64,000 bases of DNA from Hyphomonas sp. (GTDB taxonomy: Bacteria; Pseudomonadota; Alphaproteobacteria; Caulobacterales; Hyphomonadaceae). Positions 43,451 through 53,029 of the stretch are shown one piece after another. The notes under the pieces are model-generated. The model did not search any database, was not told the origin of the DNA, and was given only the letters and a program-made list of their open reading frames with translations. Each line of letters starts with the position of its first letter. Within the stretch, counting starts at the first letter, position 1. The translations under genes were made by a program, and so were the position numbers. The stretch covers positions 1 to 64,000 of the forward strand of contig WGNP01000012.1 in NCBI GenBank assembly GCA_016124495.1, written 5' to 3'.

Positions 43451-45031
43451 TTGGCCCCCGGCACGGCGCAGAAGCGGTTAAAATTCGTTCACCTCGCGTG
43501 GGTCGCGCTGGGGCTGACGGCGGCCGTGTCCGGCGGCATCGGCGGCGCGCCTCTCGAGAGCCTGATCGCGGCAATGATTTTGACCCTCATTCCGGGCCTC
43601 ACAGGCTTTGCCGTGGCCGGGGCGGGCGACACGCTGCGGCGCGGGCTCTTGGTAATTGCCTGGCTGGTCTGCGCCCTGATCGCGGTCTTGCTGACGGGCG
43701 GGGCCGCCTCGCCGTTGATCGTGCTGCTGGTGGCCGCGCCGCTGGCCGCCTTGCTGGCCGGAGCGCCGCGCATGGCGGCGGAGGCCGGCACTTTTGCCGC
43801 GCTCGCGCTGTTTGCGGTGTTTATCGCCACACCCGCCGGCTGGATCCCGCCGCCGCCGCGCGGCGCGCCGGAACTGGCCGCGCCGTTTGCGTTTGCGGGG
43901 CTCGTGCTGGCGTCGCTGAAGATCTGGCACCTCGTGTCACGAAGCGGCGCAGCACCTGCTGCTGCGCCGCCGGCCGAGTTGCCGAAGGGTGAACCGGACC
44001 CGCAACCGATGGTAATGAACGGCATCAGCTGGATCGATGTGACCCCCGAGGGCCGCCTGCGCCGGGTGCAGGGCGACACCTTCGGTCTTGTCACCATGCG
44101 GCCGGGCTCCGCGCTCGGCAGTCTGTTCGCGGATCATGATTTCCCGCTTCCGCCGCCCGGCCGCACCGGGCGCAAGCTGGCGACGGTCGAGCTCGTCTCC
44201 GGACAACGTGTGCGCGTGATCGCCGAGCGCCATGCCAAGGGCTGCTATCTGCTGATGGTAGACTCGCTGGATGAGACGCCCGCCTTGCCTTACAGAGCGG
44301 TGGCAGACCTCGAAGCCAAGCTGCAATCGCGCACCGCCTTCTTCGCCTCGCTCGGCCATGAACTGAAGACACCGCTGAATGCTATTCTCGGCTATGCTGA
44401 AGTGATGCAGGCTGAACTGATGGGGCCGATGCCCAAACCGTATGCGGACTATCCGTCGATCATTCATGAAAGCGGCACGGATCTCCTGCTGCTGGTCGAC
44501 GATATCCTCGATCTGGCGCGCTCCGAAGCTGGTCAGCCCCGCCTGGAACCTGAACCAGTGGACCTCACCGCTTCGGCGGAGTCGGTAATCCGCCAGCTGA
44601 CAGGGCAGGCGGACCGGCTGGGCATTACCTTGAAACTGAAATCCAGCGAGGCGGTCTGGGCTGAAGCCGACGCCCGCGCGGTGCGCCAGATCTGGCAGAA
44701 CCTCGTTTCCAACGCGATCAAATACTCTGCCAGCGGCAAAACCGTGACGCTGGAAACACGCCTCGACAATGGCGCCGCCCTGCTCAGCGTCACCGACCAG
44801 GGCGCAGGCATCGCCGCCGCCGATCTCGGCCGTCTGACCGAGCCGTTCGCGCAGGGCACCGGCGCCAAGCCGGGCACCGGTCTCGGTCTCTCCGTCGTGC
44901 GCCGCTTTGCCGAGCTTCACGGCGGCAGCCTCCGCATCACTTCAAAGCCGGGCAAGGGCACCCGCGTCGAGGTAACGCTCCCCCGCGCCTTGGAAGCTGA
45001 CATCGCGCCGATCGAAGAAGCGGCGCAGTAG
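43451..45031 (+). CDS. Membrane sensor histidine kinase, DivJ-like
   Basis: A 526-residue kinase. The first 165 or so residues carry several hydrophobic helices, then a short linking domain, then HisKA with phosphoacceptor H303 in ASLGHELKTPLNAILGYAEV, then the ATPase with NLVSNAIKYS (N-box), DQGAGI (G1) and GTGLGLS (G2). The dimerisation block with MGPMPKPYADYPSIIHESG resembles the DivJ/PleC family of cell-cycle kinases, but identity is unproved. The start is a TTG at 43451 with GGGGTG upstream. No response regulator is adjacent. A weak 7-base hairpin, 45042-45060, follows the gene. Confidence 0.85.
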   Translation: MAPGTAQKRLKFVHLAWVALGLTAAVSGGIGGAPLESLIAAMILTLIPGLTGFAVAGAGDTLRRGLLVIAWLVCALIAVLLTGGAASPLIVLLVAAPLAALLAGAPRMAAEAGTFAALALFAVFIATPAGWIPPPPRGAPELAAPFAFAGLVLASLKIWHLVSRSGAAPAAAPPAELPKGEPDPQPMVMNGISWIDVTPEGRLRRVQGDTFGLVTMRPGSALGSLFADHDFPLPPPGRTGRKLATVELVSGQRVRVIAERHAKGCYLLMVDSLDETPALPYRAVADLEAKLQSRTAFFASLGHELKTPLNAILGYAEVMQAELMGPMPKPYADYPSIIHESGTDLLLLVDDILDLARSEAGQPRLEPEPVDLTASAESVIRQLTGQADRLGITLKLKSSEAVWAEADARAVRQIWQNLVSNAIKYSASGKTVTLETRLDNGAALLSVTDQGAGIAAADLGRLTEPFAQGTGAKPGTGLGLSVVRRFAELHGGSLRITSKPGKGTRVEVTLPRALEADIAPIEEAAQ

Positions 45032-45113
45032 GCGGCCCTAAAAACCGACATTTTCGGTTTCCCGGCCCCCCGAACCGTGCCACCCTTCACCTTCATACGA
45101 GAGGGGGTTCCCA

Positions 45114-45431
45114 ATGAAACATATCATTCTGGCGGCTGTGGCCGCACTTGCACTTACGGGTTGCGGCGCCATCGGCGGCGGCGAGAAGGCCGCCATGGTC
45201 AAGGCCTGCACTGATAGCGGCGAGGCCGAGAAGGACTGCACCTGCATCGCCGACAATCTCGAGACCAGCCTCGATGCCGACACGTTCAAGGTCGTCGCAA
45301 CCGCGATGGCATCCGATGACGCAGCCGGCGAGAAGATGATGGAAGAGCTCCCCGCCGACAAGCAGGGCGCCGTCATGGGCGCCCTGATGTCTGCAGGCAT
45401 GACCTGCATGATGGGCGGCGCACCCGCCTAA
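45114..45431 (+). CDS. Small lipoprotein with paired cysteines
   Basis: A 105-residue predicted lipoprotein. The signal peptide ends in a lipobox L14-T-G-C17. The mature part has CTDSGEAEKDCTCIADNLE and a terminal MTCMMGG, giving four Cys after the lipid anchor that could form two disulfides. Family unknown to me, though small proteins of this form are frequent in Alphaproteobacteria. AGGGGG lies 8 bases before the ATG. Confidence 0.8.
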   Translation: MKHIILAAVAALALTGCGAIGGGEKAAMVKACTDSGEAEKDCTCIADNLETSLDADTFKVVATAMASDDAAGEKMMEELPADKQGAVMGALMSAGMTCMMGGAPA

Positions 45432-45484
45432 GGCTGATCTTTATCGCGCTTGACGCAGGCGCACATCTCGGGGGAGACTCCGGT

Positions 45485-45823
45485 ATGGATCGCTTACCTT
45501 CCAGACTATGGATCGAGGCACTGGTACGGCGGGCGCAGCTCTCCGGCGCCAGTGCCTTTATTGTTCAGCACGGGGACGATGATCGCGGCGATGTGCTGAT
45601 CAAGGTCGCCCGGCTCGACGGCACCGCCGCCGCCTATGTTCCGTCTACGAACCTCGAAGGCGAGCGGGTCTTCCTGAACCTCGAGATCCAGGGTGTCGGC
45701 CCGGACGAGGTGAGCGTGGACGACTATGTTCGCCGCGCGAAATCCCGCGACAGCGACCTCTGGATCGTTGAGATCGAAGACAAGGAAGGCCGTGCGTTCC
45801 TGACGGAACCTGTTGAAGATTGA
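45485..45823 (+). CDS. DUF1491 family protein
   Basis: A 112-residue soluble protein. RLWIEALVRRAQLSGASAFI at the start and YVRRAKSRDSDLWIVEIEDK near the end are the DUF1491 signature, a family restricted to Alphaproteobacteria. Function unknown. GGGGGAGA precedes the ATG. It is 53 bases after the lipoprotein gene, possibly co-transcribed. Confidence 0.9.
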   Translation: MDRLPSRLWIEALVRRAQLSGASAFIVQHGDDDRGDVLIKVARLDGTAAAYVPSTNLEGERVFLNLEIQGVGPDEVSVDDYVRRAKSRDSDLWIVEIEDKEGRAFLTEPVED

Positions 45824-45869
45824 CAATCCTGCCCGCGCGCGGCGACAAAAGGTTTCATCAGTAGACAGA

Positions 45870-46257
45870 ACAGCCTGCTATGATCCCCCTGCCGCTGGCC
45901 TGCTCGCCGCACTCCTCGTCCATCCGATCTCGCAGGCCTGCGAGGCGCACAGGCCGGAGGTGATCCAGAAAGGCCAGCATTTCCTTGCGGTTAGACAGGA
46001 ACTGGCAAACGCGGAGCTGCTCTTCAACGTGGCGAAGATCGCATATGAAACTCTCATTCAGGGGGTATGAAAACAGCGGCTATGACGCCTGGGAAGAAGA
46101 AGCCGGAGACCTGACGACCGCTATTGAAACCTACCGGGCGGAATGGGAGATCGGCTACCGCCTCCTGTTGAAGGCCGACGGCGGCCTGAAGGTTGCGCTC
46201 GCCGCCCACGAGACCGCCTGCGGCGCGAATGCCCGGTCGGCGGCTATCCTGTCGTAA
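45870..46257 (+). pseudogene. Secreted small protein broken by a G5-tract frameshift
   Basis: Two frames join smoothly if one G is removed from the GGGGG run at 46061-46065. The first reads LLAALLVHPISQACEA, then QKGQHFLAVRQELANAELLF and AYETLIQG, before stopping. The second continues YENSGYDAWEEEAGDLTTAI, then YRAEWEIGYRLLLKADGG, to a stop at 46257. The joined protein would have a signal-peptide-like N-terminus. Either the gene is inactivated, phase-variable, or the run is a sequencing error. The start codon is also unclear (a C5 run at 45882 lies near it). Family unknown. Confidence 0.5.
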
Positions 46258-46371
46258 CTCGGGAGCAACAAGACCCCCTGAGCCAATGGATGCCTGCCGG
46301 CTCGGTTAACTCTCCCTTCATCTGGACAAAGCAATTTGCGATTCGCTGGGCTAAAAGGGGCGGTGGCAGCG

Positions 46372-46743
46372 ATGTTGTTCCTGTTGAACGAGTATGTGAC
46401 CGAGATTGAAGCGCCTGAGCTGCGCCTCCTGAAACGCGGCCCAAACCTCGGCTTTGAGGACGTGCATGCCATGCGGGCCCGCGAGGCCATCGAGTTTGCC
46501 CGCGCCAGGCTTCAGGTCTGCCATGACGAGGGTACGGTCCCCGCAGAAACTCTGGTCGCCGACCTCGCCGCGCTGATCATCGCCAAGACCGGCGCCAATG
46601 CCGCGCTCTTCCCTGTGCACGAAGGCCGGGTGTCCGAACCCCGCCTCACCATCTTGCCAGAGAGCATCCTCGAGGCCGTCCGCGACCGCCTCGCCGCGGG
46701 CGCCGCACCCGACATCCGCCAGTTCTGGCCGCGCGCTGCCTGA
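46372..46743 (+). CDS. Hypothetical protein
   Basis: A 123-residue soluble protein starting MLFLLNEYVTEIEAPELRLL and containing FARARLQVCHDEGTVPAETL. No motif recognised. GGGGCGGTGG precedes the ATG at 46372. Codon use and base composition match the neighbours, so it is probably real, but its surroundings include two decayed genes. Confidence 0.55.
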   Translation: MLFLLNEYVTEIEAPELRLLKRGPNLGFEDVHAMRAREAIEFARARLQVCHDEGTVPAETLVADLAALIIAKTGANAALFPVHEGRVSEPRLTILPESILEAVRDRLAAGAAPDIRQFWPRAA

Positions 46744-46784
46744 ACTCAGCAAGCGGCAGTTCGGGGCGCTTGAGCCGTTGAGGC

Positions 46785-47114
46785 AGCCCCGCCGCCCGGT
46801 TTCGTGCCGGTATCGAGCCACAGCCACCGATCCGTGCACCGCATTACTTCTGGAACGAGGATGGCCCGGCCACGCTGGCCTCGGCGCAGTTCCTTCCGGG
46901 CTTGCTCTGCGATTTCGTCCGCCCGTCGCCGGCCCGGAATGAACGGGCGGGGCGGGAAATCACTGTGTCGTTTGAGTGCGAAACGATCCAGGAGGCATGC
47001 ATCATCCGGAGCGGCGCGCTCACGGGACGTATCGAGCTTTCAGTGGCGCCCAGTCTGTGGGTGCGGGCGGAGACGTATCTCGGCGGGGCCTGGTTTGGGC
47101 GAGGCTGGATCTAA
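46785..47114 (+). pseudogene. 5'-truncated orphan gene fragment
   Basis: An open frame without a convincing start codon, bounded upstream by a stop, encodes protein-like sequence: PHYFWNEDGPATLASAQFLP, then DFVRPSPARNERAGREITVS and LSVAPSLWVRAETYLGGAWF. The first ATG is missing and a possible TTG at 46902 would drop the best-looking part. It looks like the C-terminal piece of a larger gene whose 5' end has been lost. The rest of the 46744-47386 interval holds nothing else recognisable. Confidence 0.4.
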
Positions 47115-47386
47115 CAGTGCCGTGAGAAATGCGAAAGCTGGCCGGACGCGTCCGACGGCATTGCCGGCCCGCGGGTAGAGGACGATCCGCCGGGCCGCAT
47201 CTCGAAGAGCGGCTCCTGGATGCAGTTCGATACAAACCAATGACCGGGGCATGTGAGCGCTGAGCGCTGCACCGGATTTGAAATCCCGGATATCTGACGG
47301 GCGCCATAGTCGCCCCCGCGACAGCCAGCCCCTTCAATCCGCGTCCCAAATCGGTTAGGGCCTCCGGCAGAGAAAGATCCTGTCCC

Positions 47387-48985
47387 ATGTCGCACGTGAC
47401 TGAAGCCGCCCGGCGGCGCACCTTTGCCATTATCTCGCACCCGGACGCCGGCAAGACGACGCTGACCGAGAACCTGCTGCTGGCCGGCGGCGCCATTCGG
47501 GCTGCCGGCGAGGTCGCGGCGCGCGGGCAGGCGCGGCGGACGCGGTCGGACTGGATGAAGATCGAGCGCGACCGGGGCATCTCGGTCTCGGCCTCGGTCA
47601 TGACGTTCGAGTTCGACGGCTATATGTTCAACCTCCTCGACACGCCGGGCCACGAGGACTTCTCAGAAGACACCTACCGTACACTGACGGCAGCTGACTG
47701 CGCAGTCATGGTGCTCGACGCCGCCAAGGGTATCGAGCCGCAGACGCTGAAGCTGTTCGAAGTGTGCCGGATGCGCGACATCCCGATCGTCACCTTCATC
47801 AACAAGATGGACCGGGAAGCGCTGGAGCCGATCGCGCTGCTGGACGAGGTGCAGGACAAGCTGCAGCTCGAGACTGCGCCGCTCTTCTGGCCTGGTGCCA
47901 GCGGCCAGCGCTTCTCCGGCATGCTGGACCTGGAACGCGACGTTTTCCTGCAGTTCGAGCGCCGCCCGGGTGAGCCTGCGCGCATCGGTCCGGCCACAGA
48001 AATTCCCGGCGATTCGGCGAGTCTCAAGGCGAACCTGGACCCTTACGTGTTCGAAGAGATGACCGAAGGCATCGAGATGGCGCGCAGCCTTCTGCCGGCG
48101 TTTGATGCTGATGCGTTCCGCTCTGGTAACATGACGCCGGTCGTGTTCGGCTCGGCGCTGCGCTATTTCGGCGTGGCGGAACTCCTCCGTACACTGCACA
48201 CCTACGCGCCTGCGCCGCGTGACCAGAAGGCGGTCAGGAAATCCGAGTCTATCCGCGTGCATGCCGAGGATCCCTCCGTAAGCGGCTTCGTTTTCAAGAT
48301 CCAGGCAAACATGGACCCCAACCACCGCGACCGCGTCGCTTTCGTGCGCCTTTGCTCGGGCGAGTTCCGGCGCGGCATGCGCCTTAAAACGGCCAGCGGC
48401 AAGCAGCTCAATATCCACAATCCGATGATGTTCATGGCGCAGGATCGCGAGATTGCCGAGACGGCCTATGCGGGTGACGTGATCGGCGTGTCGAACCACG
48501 GCCAGCTGCGCGTGGGGGACTCATTGTCCGAGAGCGGAGATATCCAGTTCGGTGGCATTCCGAACTTCGCGCCCGAACTCCTGCGCCGGGCCCGCGTGAA
48601 AGACCCGATGAAGGCGAAACACCTGCGCAAGGCGCTGGAAAGCCTCGCCGAAGAAGGCGTCACGCAGCTGTTCACGCCGCAAATTGGCTCCGACATGATC
48701 GTGGGCGCCGTGGGTCAGCTGCAGTTCGAAGTGATGATCGAGCGGATGACGGCGGAATACAGCCTCGAAGTCTTCTTCGAGCCCGCGCCCTATAACGTGG
48801 CGCGCTGGATTTCGTCGGATGATCCGAAAAAGATCGAGGACTTCCTGGAGAAGAACAAGTCCGCTTCCGGAACAGATCTTGACGGCGCGCCGGTCTACCT
48901 CGCCAAGAACGCCTGGGACGTCGGTTACGCGCAGGAGAAGAACCCGGGGATCCGGTTCACGGCTACGAAAGAAAGGGCGATCTAG
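47387..48985 (+). CDS. prfC: Peptide chain release factor 3
   Basis: A 532-residue GTPase that recycles RF1/RF2 from the ribosome after termination. G1 is SHPDAGKTTL at 17-26, switch II DTPGHEDFSEDTYRTLTAAD, and G4 NKMDRE. RF3-specific blocks include EIPGDSASLKANLDPYVFEE and GAVGQLQFEVMIERMTAEY. Full length. It is convergent with the PAN-domain gene 6 bases away. Confidence 0.97.
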   Translation: MSHVTEAARRRTFAIISHPDAGKTTLTENLLLAGGAIRAAGEVAARGQARRTRSDWMKIERDRGISVSASVMTFEFDGYMFNLLDTPGHEDFSEDTYRTLTAADCAVMVLDAAKGIEPQTLKLFEVCRMRDIPIVTFINKMDREALEPIALLDEVQDKLQLETAPLFWPGASGQRFSGMLDLERDVFLQFERRPGEPARIGPATEIPGDSASLKANLDPYVFEEMTEGIEMARSLLPAFDADAFRSGNMTPVVFGSALRYFGVAELLRTLHTYAPAPRDQKAVRKSESIRVHAEDPSVSGFVFKIQANMDPNHRDRVAFVRLCSGEFRRGMRLKTASGKQLNIHNPMMFMAQDREIAETAYAGDVIGVSNHGQLRVGDSLSESGDIQFGGIPNFAPELLRRARVKDPMKAKHLRKALESLAEEGVTQLFTPQIGSDMIVGAVGQLQFEVMIERMTAEYSLEVFFEPAPYNVARWISSDDPKKIEDFLEKNKSASGTDLDGAPVYLAKNAWDVGYAQEKNPGIRFTATKERAI

Positions 48986-48991
48986 TTCGGG

Positions 48992-49426
48992 CTAGTTTCC
49001 GGCGACTTCGCCGCTGAGAACTTCCGGCTGCGCTTCCACGCTGGCTTCGCCCCAGTAGGTCGCGTCCACGCGGGGCGAGACGCCGGAAGTGGCCAGCAGG
49101 TTCTCTTCGGATTTGCCAGCACCCTGTTTCAGTTCGCAGCGCGCGCCCGAGCTGCCATAGGCTTCCACGAACGACCAGGACTGGCAGACGGCGTCTTCGC
49201 CGCAGGCCGCTTCGCAGGCGAGCGGTGTGAAGCCGGCGTCCACCTTGTAGGTCGAGCCATGGCGGTAACGGTAGATTTCATGGCCCGGCACGGCGGGCGC
49301 GAGCGAAGCCTCGGTGGCCGAGAGCGGATCGATGCCGGGCGAAGAGACGGCCTTGCGGGAGACACCATCGGCGCTCGCGGTAAAACCCAGACAAGCGGCG
49401 GCGGCGAGCAGAATGGCTAGACGCAT
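48992..49426 (-). CDS. Exported PAN/apple-domain protein
   Basis: A 144-residue protein with a signal peptide (MRLAILLAAAACLGFTASA). The mature part has a PAN_4-type domain: CEAACGEDAVCQSWSFVEAY followed by RCELKQG, with the expected cysteines and the CxxWxF pattern. Such domains mediate protein or carbohydrate contacts in the periplasm or at the surface. Partner unknown; it stands alone between prfC and the ABC-F gene. Confidence 0.78.
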   Translation of the reverse strand: MRLAILLAAAACLGFTASADGVSRKAVSSPGIDPLSATEASLAPAVPGHEIYRYRHGSTYKVDAGFTPLACEAACGEDAVCQSWSFVEAYGSSGARCELKQGAGKSEENLLATSGVSPRVDATYWGEASVEAQPEVLSGEVAGN

Positions 49427-49508
49427 GGGGCAATCCTCCCGGGAATATGGCTGCTGGCACGTTAACCGAGGCGCGTTAACGAAGCGTTTGCTCTACAGAG
49501 AGGGCCGA

Positions 49509-51326
49509 TCAGTTCGGCAAACTCTCTCGTTTTTCCTCGATTTCCAGCCATTCCATCTCGATATTTTCGAGCTGCGTCCGTGCGGCGCCGACGCGGGCAG
49601 ATTTCTTCGTGAAAGCGGCGGCGTCGCGGGTATAGAGGCCTGCATCGGCGAGGTCTTTCTCGAGCGCCGCGATCTCGGCCTGCAGTTTCGGGATAAGGGC
49701 GTTGATCTCCTTCTGCCGGTGCTCGTCCTTGTAGGAGAGTTTTGCGGCAGGTTTGGCTTTCGCGGCCGGGACGGCGGCGGCTCTGGATTTCTCCGTCTTC
49801 GGCGCATTTTTCTGCCGCACGCCCTTCAGCTGTTCCTGCGCATCGCTCCAGCCGCCGGCCGTCTGGATCCATTCGCCGTCGCCGAGCGGGCAGAGGCAGC
49901 TGGTGACCGTCGCGTCCAGAAAGGCGCGGTCATGGCTGACCAGGATCAGTGTGCCTTCATAGGCGAGCAGCATGTCTTCGAGCAGGTCCAGCGTCTGCAT
50001 GTCGAGATCGTTGGTCGGTTCGTCCATCACCAGAAGGTTAGAGGTCTGGGCAAGTCCGATGGCGAGCGCGAGGCGGTTGCGTTCGCCGCCAGACAGCGCG
50101 CCGACCGGCTGGCGCAGCTGTTCCGGTCGGAACAGGAAGTCCTTCGCATAGGCCGCGATGTGGCGCTGGTTGCCCTGTACGTTGACGGAGTCGCCGCCCA
50201 TCGGGGCGAGCGCTTCCCACATCGTGTCGGTGGCGTTGAGGCTTTCGCGCGTCTGGTCCTGATAGGTCACCTGCAGCGTCTTGGAATGCGTCACCGTGCC
50301 AGCGTCCGGCGTGATCTCGCCGAGCAGCAGGCGCACCAGCGTCGTCTTGCCGGCGCCGTTCGGGCCGATGATGCCGATCCGGTCGCCGCGCAGGATGCGA
50401 AGGTCGAGACCACTTGCAATCACCAGCGGGCCATCGGCGGTCTGGAAGGTCTTCGAAAGGCCCTTCGCCTCGATCACCTTCTTGCTCATCGCCTCGCCGG
50501 CATCGGCGCTGAACTCGGCGAGCGACTTGCGGTCGTTGAGGGCGCTGCGCATCTGCGCATGGTCCACCTTCATCTGGCGCAGCCGGGCGAGGCGGCCCTG
50601 GTTGCGCTTCCTCCGCGCAGTAACGCCGCGCGCCAGCCAGTGCTGCTCGTCCTTCAGCTGCGTCGTCATCCGTCGTAGCTGGCGCTCATCCTCTTCCTCG
50701 ATCTGCTCCGCCCACTGATCGAACTTCAGATAGCCTTCCGGGCTTTTCAGTACCTTGCCCTGGCGCAGCCAGAGCGTGTTGGTGGAGACGGTTTCGAGAA
50801 AGCGCCGGTCGTGACTCACCACCAGCACGACGCCATTGAACGCCTTCAGGCGCCCTTCCAGGTATTCGATCATCGGCACGTCGAGATGGTTCGTCGGCTC
50901 GTCCAGCAGCAGGATGGTCGGCTGTATCGCGAAGGCCTTCGCCAGCGCCGCGCGCCGCTTCTGCCCGCCCGAGAGGGTCTTCGGATCGGCCTCGGGGTCG
51001 ATGCCGAACTCCATGATTTCGGCCTCGGCCATGTAGGCGCCTTCAAGCCCGTCGGCGACATAGCCGAGCACGGTGGCAAAGCCTGAAAGGTCCGGCTCCT
51101 GCGCGACGGTCGCATAGGTAATGCCGGGCTGGCGCCAGACTTCGCCCGAGTCCGGCTCGATCACCTCCGAGATGATCTTCATCAGCGTCGACTTGCCGGC
51201 CCCGTTGCGGCCCACCAGCGCCGCGCGTTCGCCCTTGGAGAGGGCCAGCGTCACGCCTTCGAAGAGCGGTCCGCTGCCGAAGGTGAGGCGTACATTGGTG
51301 AGAGAAATCAGGGGGGGCTGGGCCAT
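49509..51326 (-). CDS. uup: ABC-F family ATPase, Uup-like
   Basis: A 605-residue protein with two ABC domains and no membrane part. Walker A motifs are GRNGAGKST (39-47) and GPNGAGKTT, signature motifs LSGGQKRR and LSGGERNR, Walker B LLLDEPTNHLD and LVMDEPTNDLD. A lysine-rich linker and a coiled coil (about 530-605, LIPKLQAEIAALEKDLADAG) end the chain, as in Uup. ABC-F proteins act on ribosomes or DNA repair intermediates. Intact. Confidence 0.93.
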   Translation of the reverse strand: MAQPPLISLTNVRLTFGSGPLFEGVTLALSKGERAALVGRNGAGKSTLMKIISEVIEPDSGEVWRQPGITYATVAQEPDLSGFATVLGYVADGLEGAYMAEAEIMEFGIDPEADPKTLSGGQKRRAALAKAFAIQPTILLLDEPTNHLDVPMIEYLEGRLKAFNGVVLVVSHDRRFLETVSTNTLWLRQGKVLKSPEGYLKFDQWAEQIEEEDERQLRRMTTQLKDEQHWLARGVTARRKRNQGRLARLRQMKVDHAQMRSALNDRKSLAEFSADAGEAMSKKVIEAKGLSKTFQTADGPLVIASGLDLRILRGDRIGIIGPNGAGKTTLVRLLLGEITPDAGTVTHSKTLQVTYQDQTRESLNATDTMWEALAPMGGDSVNVQGNQRHIAAYAKDFLFRPEQLRQPVGALSGGERNRLALAIGLAQTSNLLVMDEPTNDLDMQTLDLLEDMLLAYEGTLILVSHDRAFLDATVTSCLCPLGDGEWIQTAGGWSDAQEQLKGVRQKNAPKTEKSRAAAVPAAKAKPAAKLSYKDEHRQKEINALIPKLQAEIAALEKDLADAGLYTRDAAAFTKKSARVGAARTQLENIEMEWLEIEEKRESLPN

Positions 51327-51395
51327 GTCGGGGAGATAGCCTCTGGTTCGCGCAGAGGCTAGGGGGCGGGCGCGGCGCCCGCCGGCCGGTCTGCC

Positions 51396-52211
51396 TCAGT
51401 CGAAGGTGTAGCTGATGAAAACCCCGGCGCTGAACTGGTCGGCGTCGCCGCGCAGGGTGACCAGGGGGCTGTCGCCGGAATCGCCGGTCAACCGGTCATA
51501 ACCGGCAAAGGTGACGACGGACCATTTGAAGTCGCGGTCCAGCGGAATGATGCCAAGCGCGCCCACACCGTAACTGGTGGCGCCGCCGCCGGCTTCGTAA
51601 ACCGGCAGTCCGGAACCGGCCGACTGGGCCGGTGTAACCCCGAAATAGGCAGCATTGTAGCTTTGATCGACGATCTTCACGCGCGGCCCGGCCGACCAGA
51701 TGATGGGCGGCCCAAAGCCCGTGATGACCCCGCCGGCGCCTGCATTGAGGTCAAGCACGAGGCCCTCATGGCCCGAGACCGCCTGACGCAGTTCGGCGCC
51801 TGCCGACCAGGGGCCGCTGCGGTAGCGCAGGAACCCGCCCAGTTCGAAACTTGTGTCGACGTCGCCCAGGCCCACCAGATCGGTCGTGCCTGCGCCAGAG
51901 ACCGCGAAGGACTGGTCGCCGTCGTCATTGCGGGAAAACCGCACGCGCCCGATGGGGCCAGCCGACAGGGACTCCGACTGAATCCAATTATAGCCTACAC
52001 CGTCTTGAACAGAGGCAAAGAACCGGTCTGCATATTTGAACTGGATGTTGGGCAGGATCGAAACGGCGTAGTCGTCATCGCCTTCATACGTTGGCGCATG
52101 CAGGCTGCCGGCGCCTAAGGTGACCTGCCAGCCCTCAGCGGGTTCAGGCGCCTGCGCAAGCGCGGGAAGGCAAGCGCACGAAAGCGCTGCAAGAAGCAGA
52201 TTGGCCCGCAT
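51396..52211 (-). CDS. MipA/OmpV-family outer membrane protein
   Basis: A 271-residue protein with a signal peptide (LLLAALSCACLPALA) and a beta-barrel. WQVTLGAGSLHAPTYEGDDD near the start and the final SAGVFISYTFD, ending in Phe-Asp, are typical of the family. Members act as scaffold for peptidoglycan enzymes or porin-like proteins. The ATG at 52211 has AGGAG 7 bases upstream; a longer frame to 52265 does not. Confidence 0.9.
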   Translation of the reverse strand: MRANLLLAALSCACLPALAQAPEPAEGWQVTLGAGSLHAPTYEGDDDYAVSILPNIQFKYADRFFASVQDGVGYNWIQSESLSAGPIGRVRFSRNDDGDQSFAVSGAGTTDLVGLGDVDTSFELGGFLRYRSGPWSAGAELRQAVSGHEGLVLDLNAGAGGVITGFGPPIIWSAGPRVKIVDQSYNAAYFGVTPAQSAGSGLPVYEAGGGATSYGVGALGIIPLDRDFKWSVVTFAGYDRLTGDSGDSPLVTLRGDADQFSAGVFISYTFD

Positions 52212-52387
52212 CGAAGTCTCCTGAGTTACTGCAGCGCATACGCTGGGGATGAAGCCTTGGACCATGGGCGAACTGCCTGTCCAGCGATGGCAACCAGATA
52301 CTGGCCCCGCGAAGGGGCCGGCGCTGCGAGGGATTGCCGCGAGGGGAAGGCTGGACGGACGGCTCCGCCGGACGGAAAGTATGCTGC

Positions 52388-52819
52388 ATGCCGCAGCTCT
52401 CCCCCCCCGAAGGCTACGCGCCGCATTTCCGCAAATCGCGGTTCACTGATCCCTGGGAGCCGCTCTATTCGCGCAGCGCGCCGCGCGAGGTATCCATCGG
52501 ACTCTGGCTGGCGGAGGCGCACTGCAACTCGCGCGGCCTCGTACACGGCGGCCTGATTGCGTCGCTGGCCGACAATGCCATGGGCCTCTCCTGCGGCGCA
52601 GCGCTCGCCACCGAAGGCCGCGGGCCGGCTGGCGGCCTTGTTACCGTCACTCTGTCCACAGATTACCTCGGCAGCGCCCGTCTCGGTCAATGGCTCGCTA
52701 CCGATACGCATTTCGTGAAGACCGGCGGATCGCTCTGCTTTGCGGGTTGCCTTGTGCACGCCGATGGCCAGCCGATTGCCCGGGCGAATGCCACCTTCAA
52801 GGTCCTCGGCGGGCATTAA
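52388..52819 (+). CDS. PaaI-type hotdog thioesterase
   Basis: A 143-residue hotdog-fold protein that would hydrolyse acyl-CoA thioesters. The catalytic helix block is LVHGGLIASLADNAMGL, where the HGG and the Asp are standard. VTVTLSTDYLGSARLGQWLA and ARANATFKVL complete the fold. The ATG at 52388 lacks a strong ribosome binding site. Substrate unknown. It is divergent from the OmpV-like gene. Confidence 0.88.
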   Translation: MPQLSPPEGYAPHFRKSRFTDPWEPLYSRSAPREVSIGLWLAEAHCNSRGLVHGGLIASLADNAMGLSCGAALATEGRGPAGGLVTVTLSTDYLGSARLGQWLATDTHFVKTGGSLCFAGCLVHADGQPIARANATFKVLGGH

Positions 52820-53029
52820 CTCTCGCTTGGCGGATCGCCGCCATATTGCAGGCCCGCACGGCAGTTCGCCGCGCATCGGGGCAGCCGGCTCCCAAGGTGC
52901 CGCTGCGACCGGTGGTCTGCCCATGAGGTTTCGTCTGATGACCCATCGCAATCTTGTCGTTCTGGGTACGCCTGTGCCGGTTCGGGATGAACCCCGCGCC
53001 GATTTCGAACTGACCCGCCAGATGATTGG

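Noticed and set aside
45042..45060. AAACCGA/TCGGTTT hairpin after the sensor kinase as a terminator
   Set aside because: Only 7 AT-rich pairs and no T-run after it; too weak to call.
52226..53029. C-terminal 270 codons of the frame containing the ATP-grasp-like gene
   Set aside because: This part is antisense to the thioesterase gene and its promoter and has no protein-like sequence; only 53030 onward is sense.
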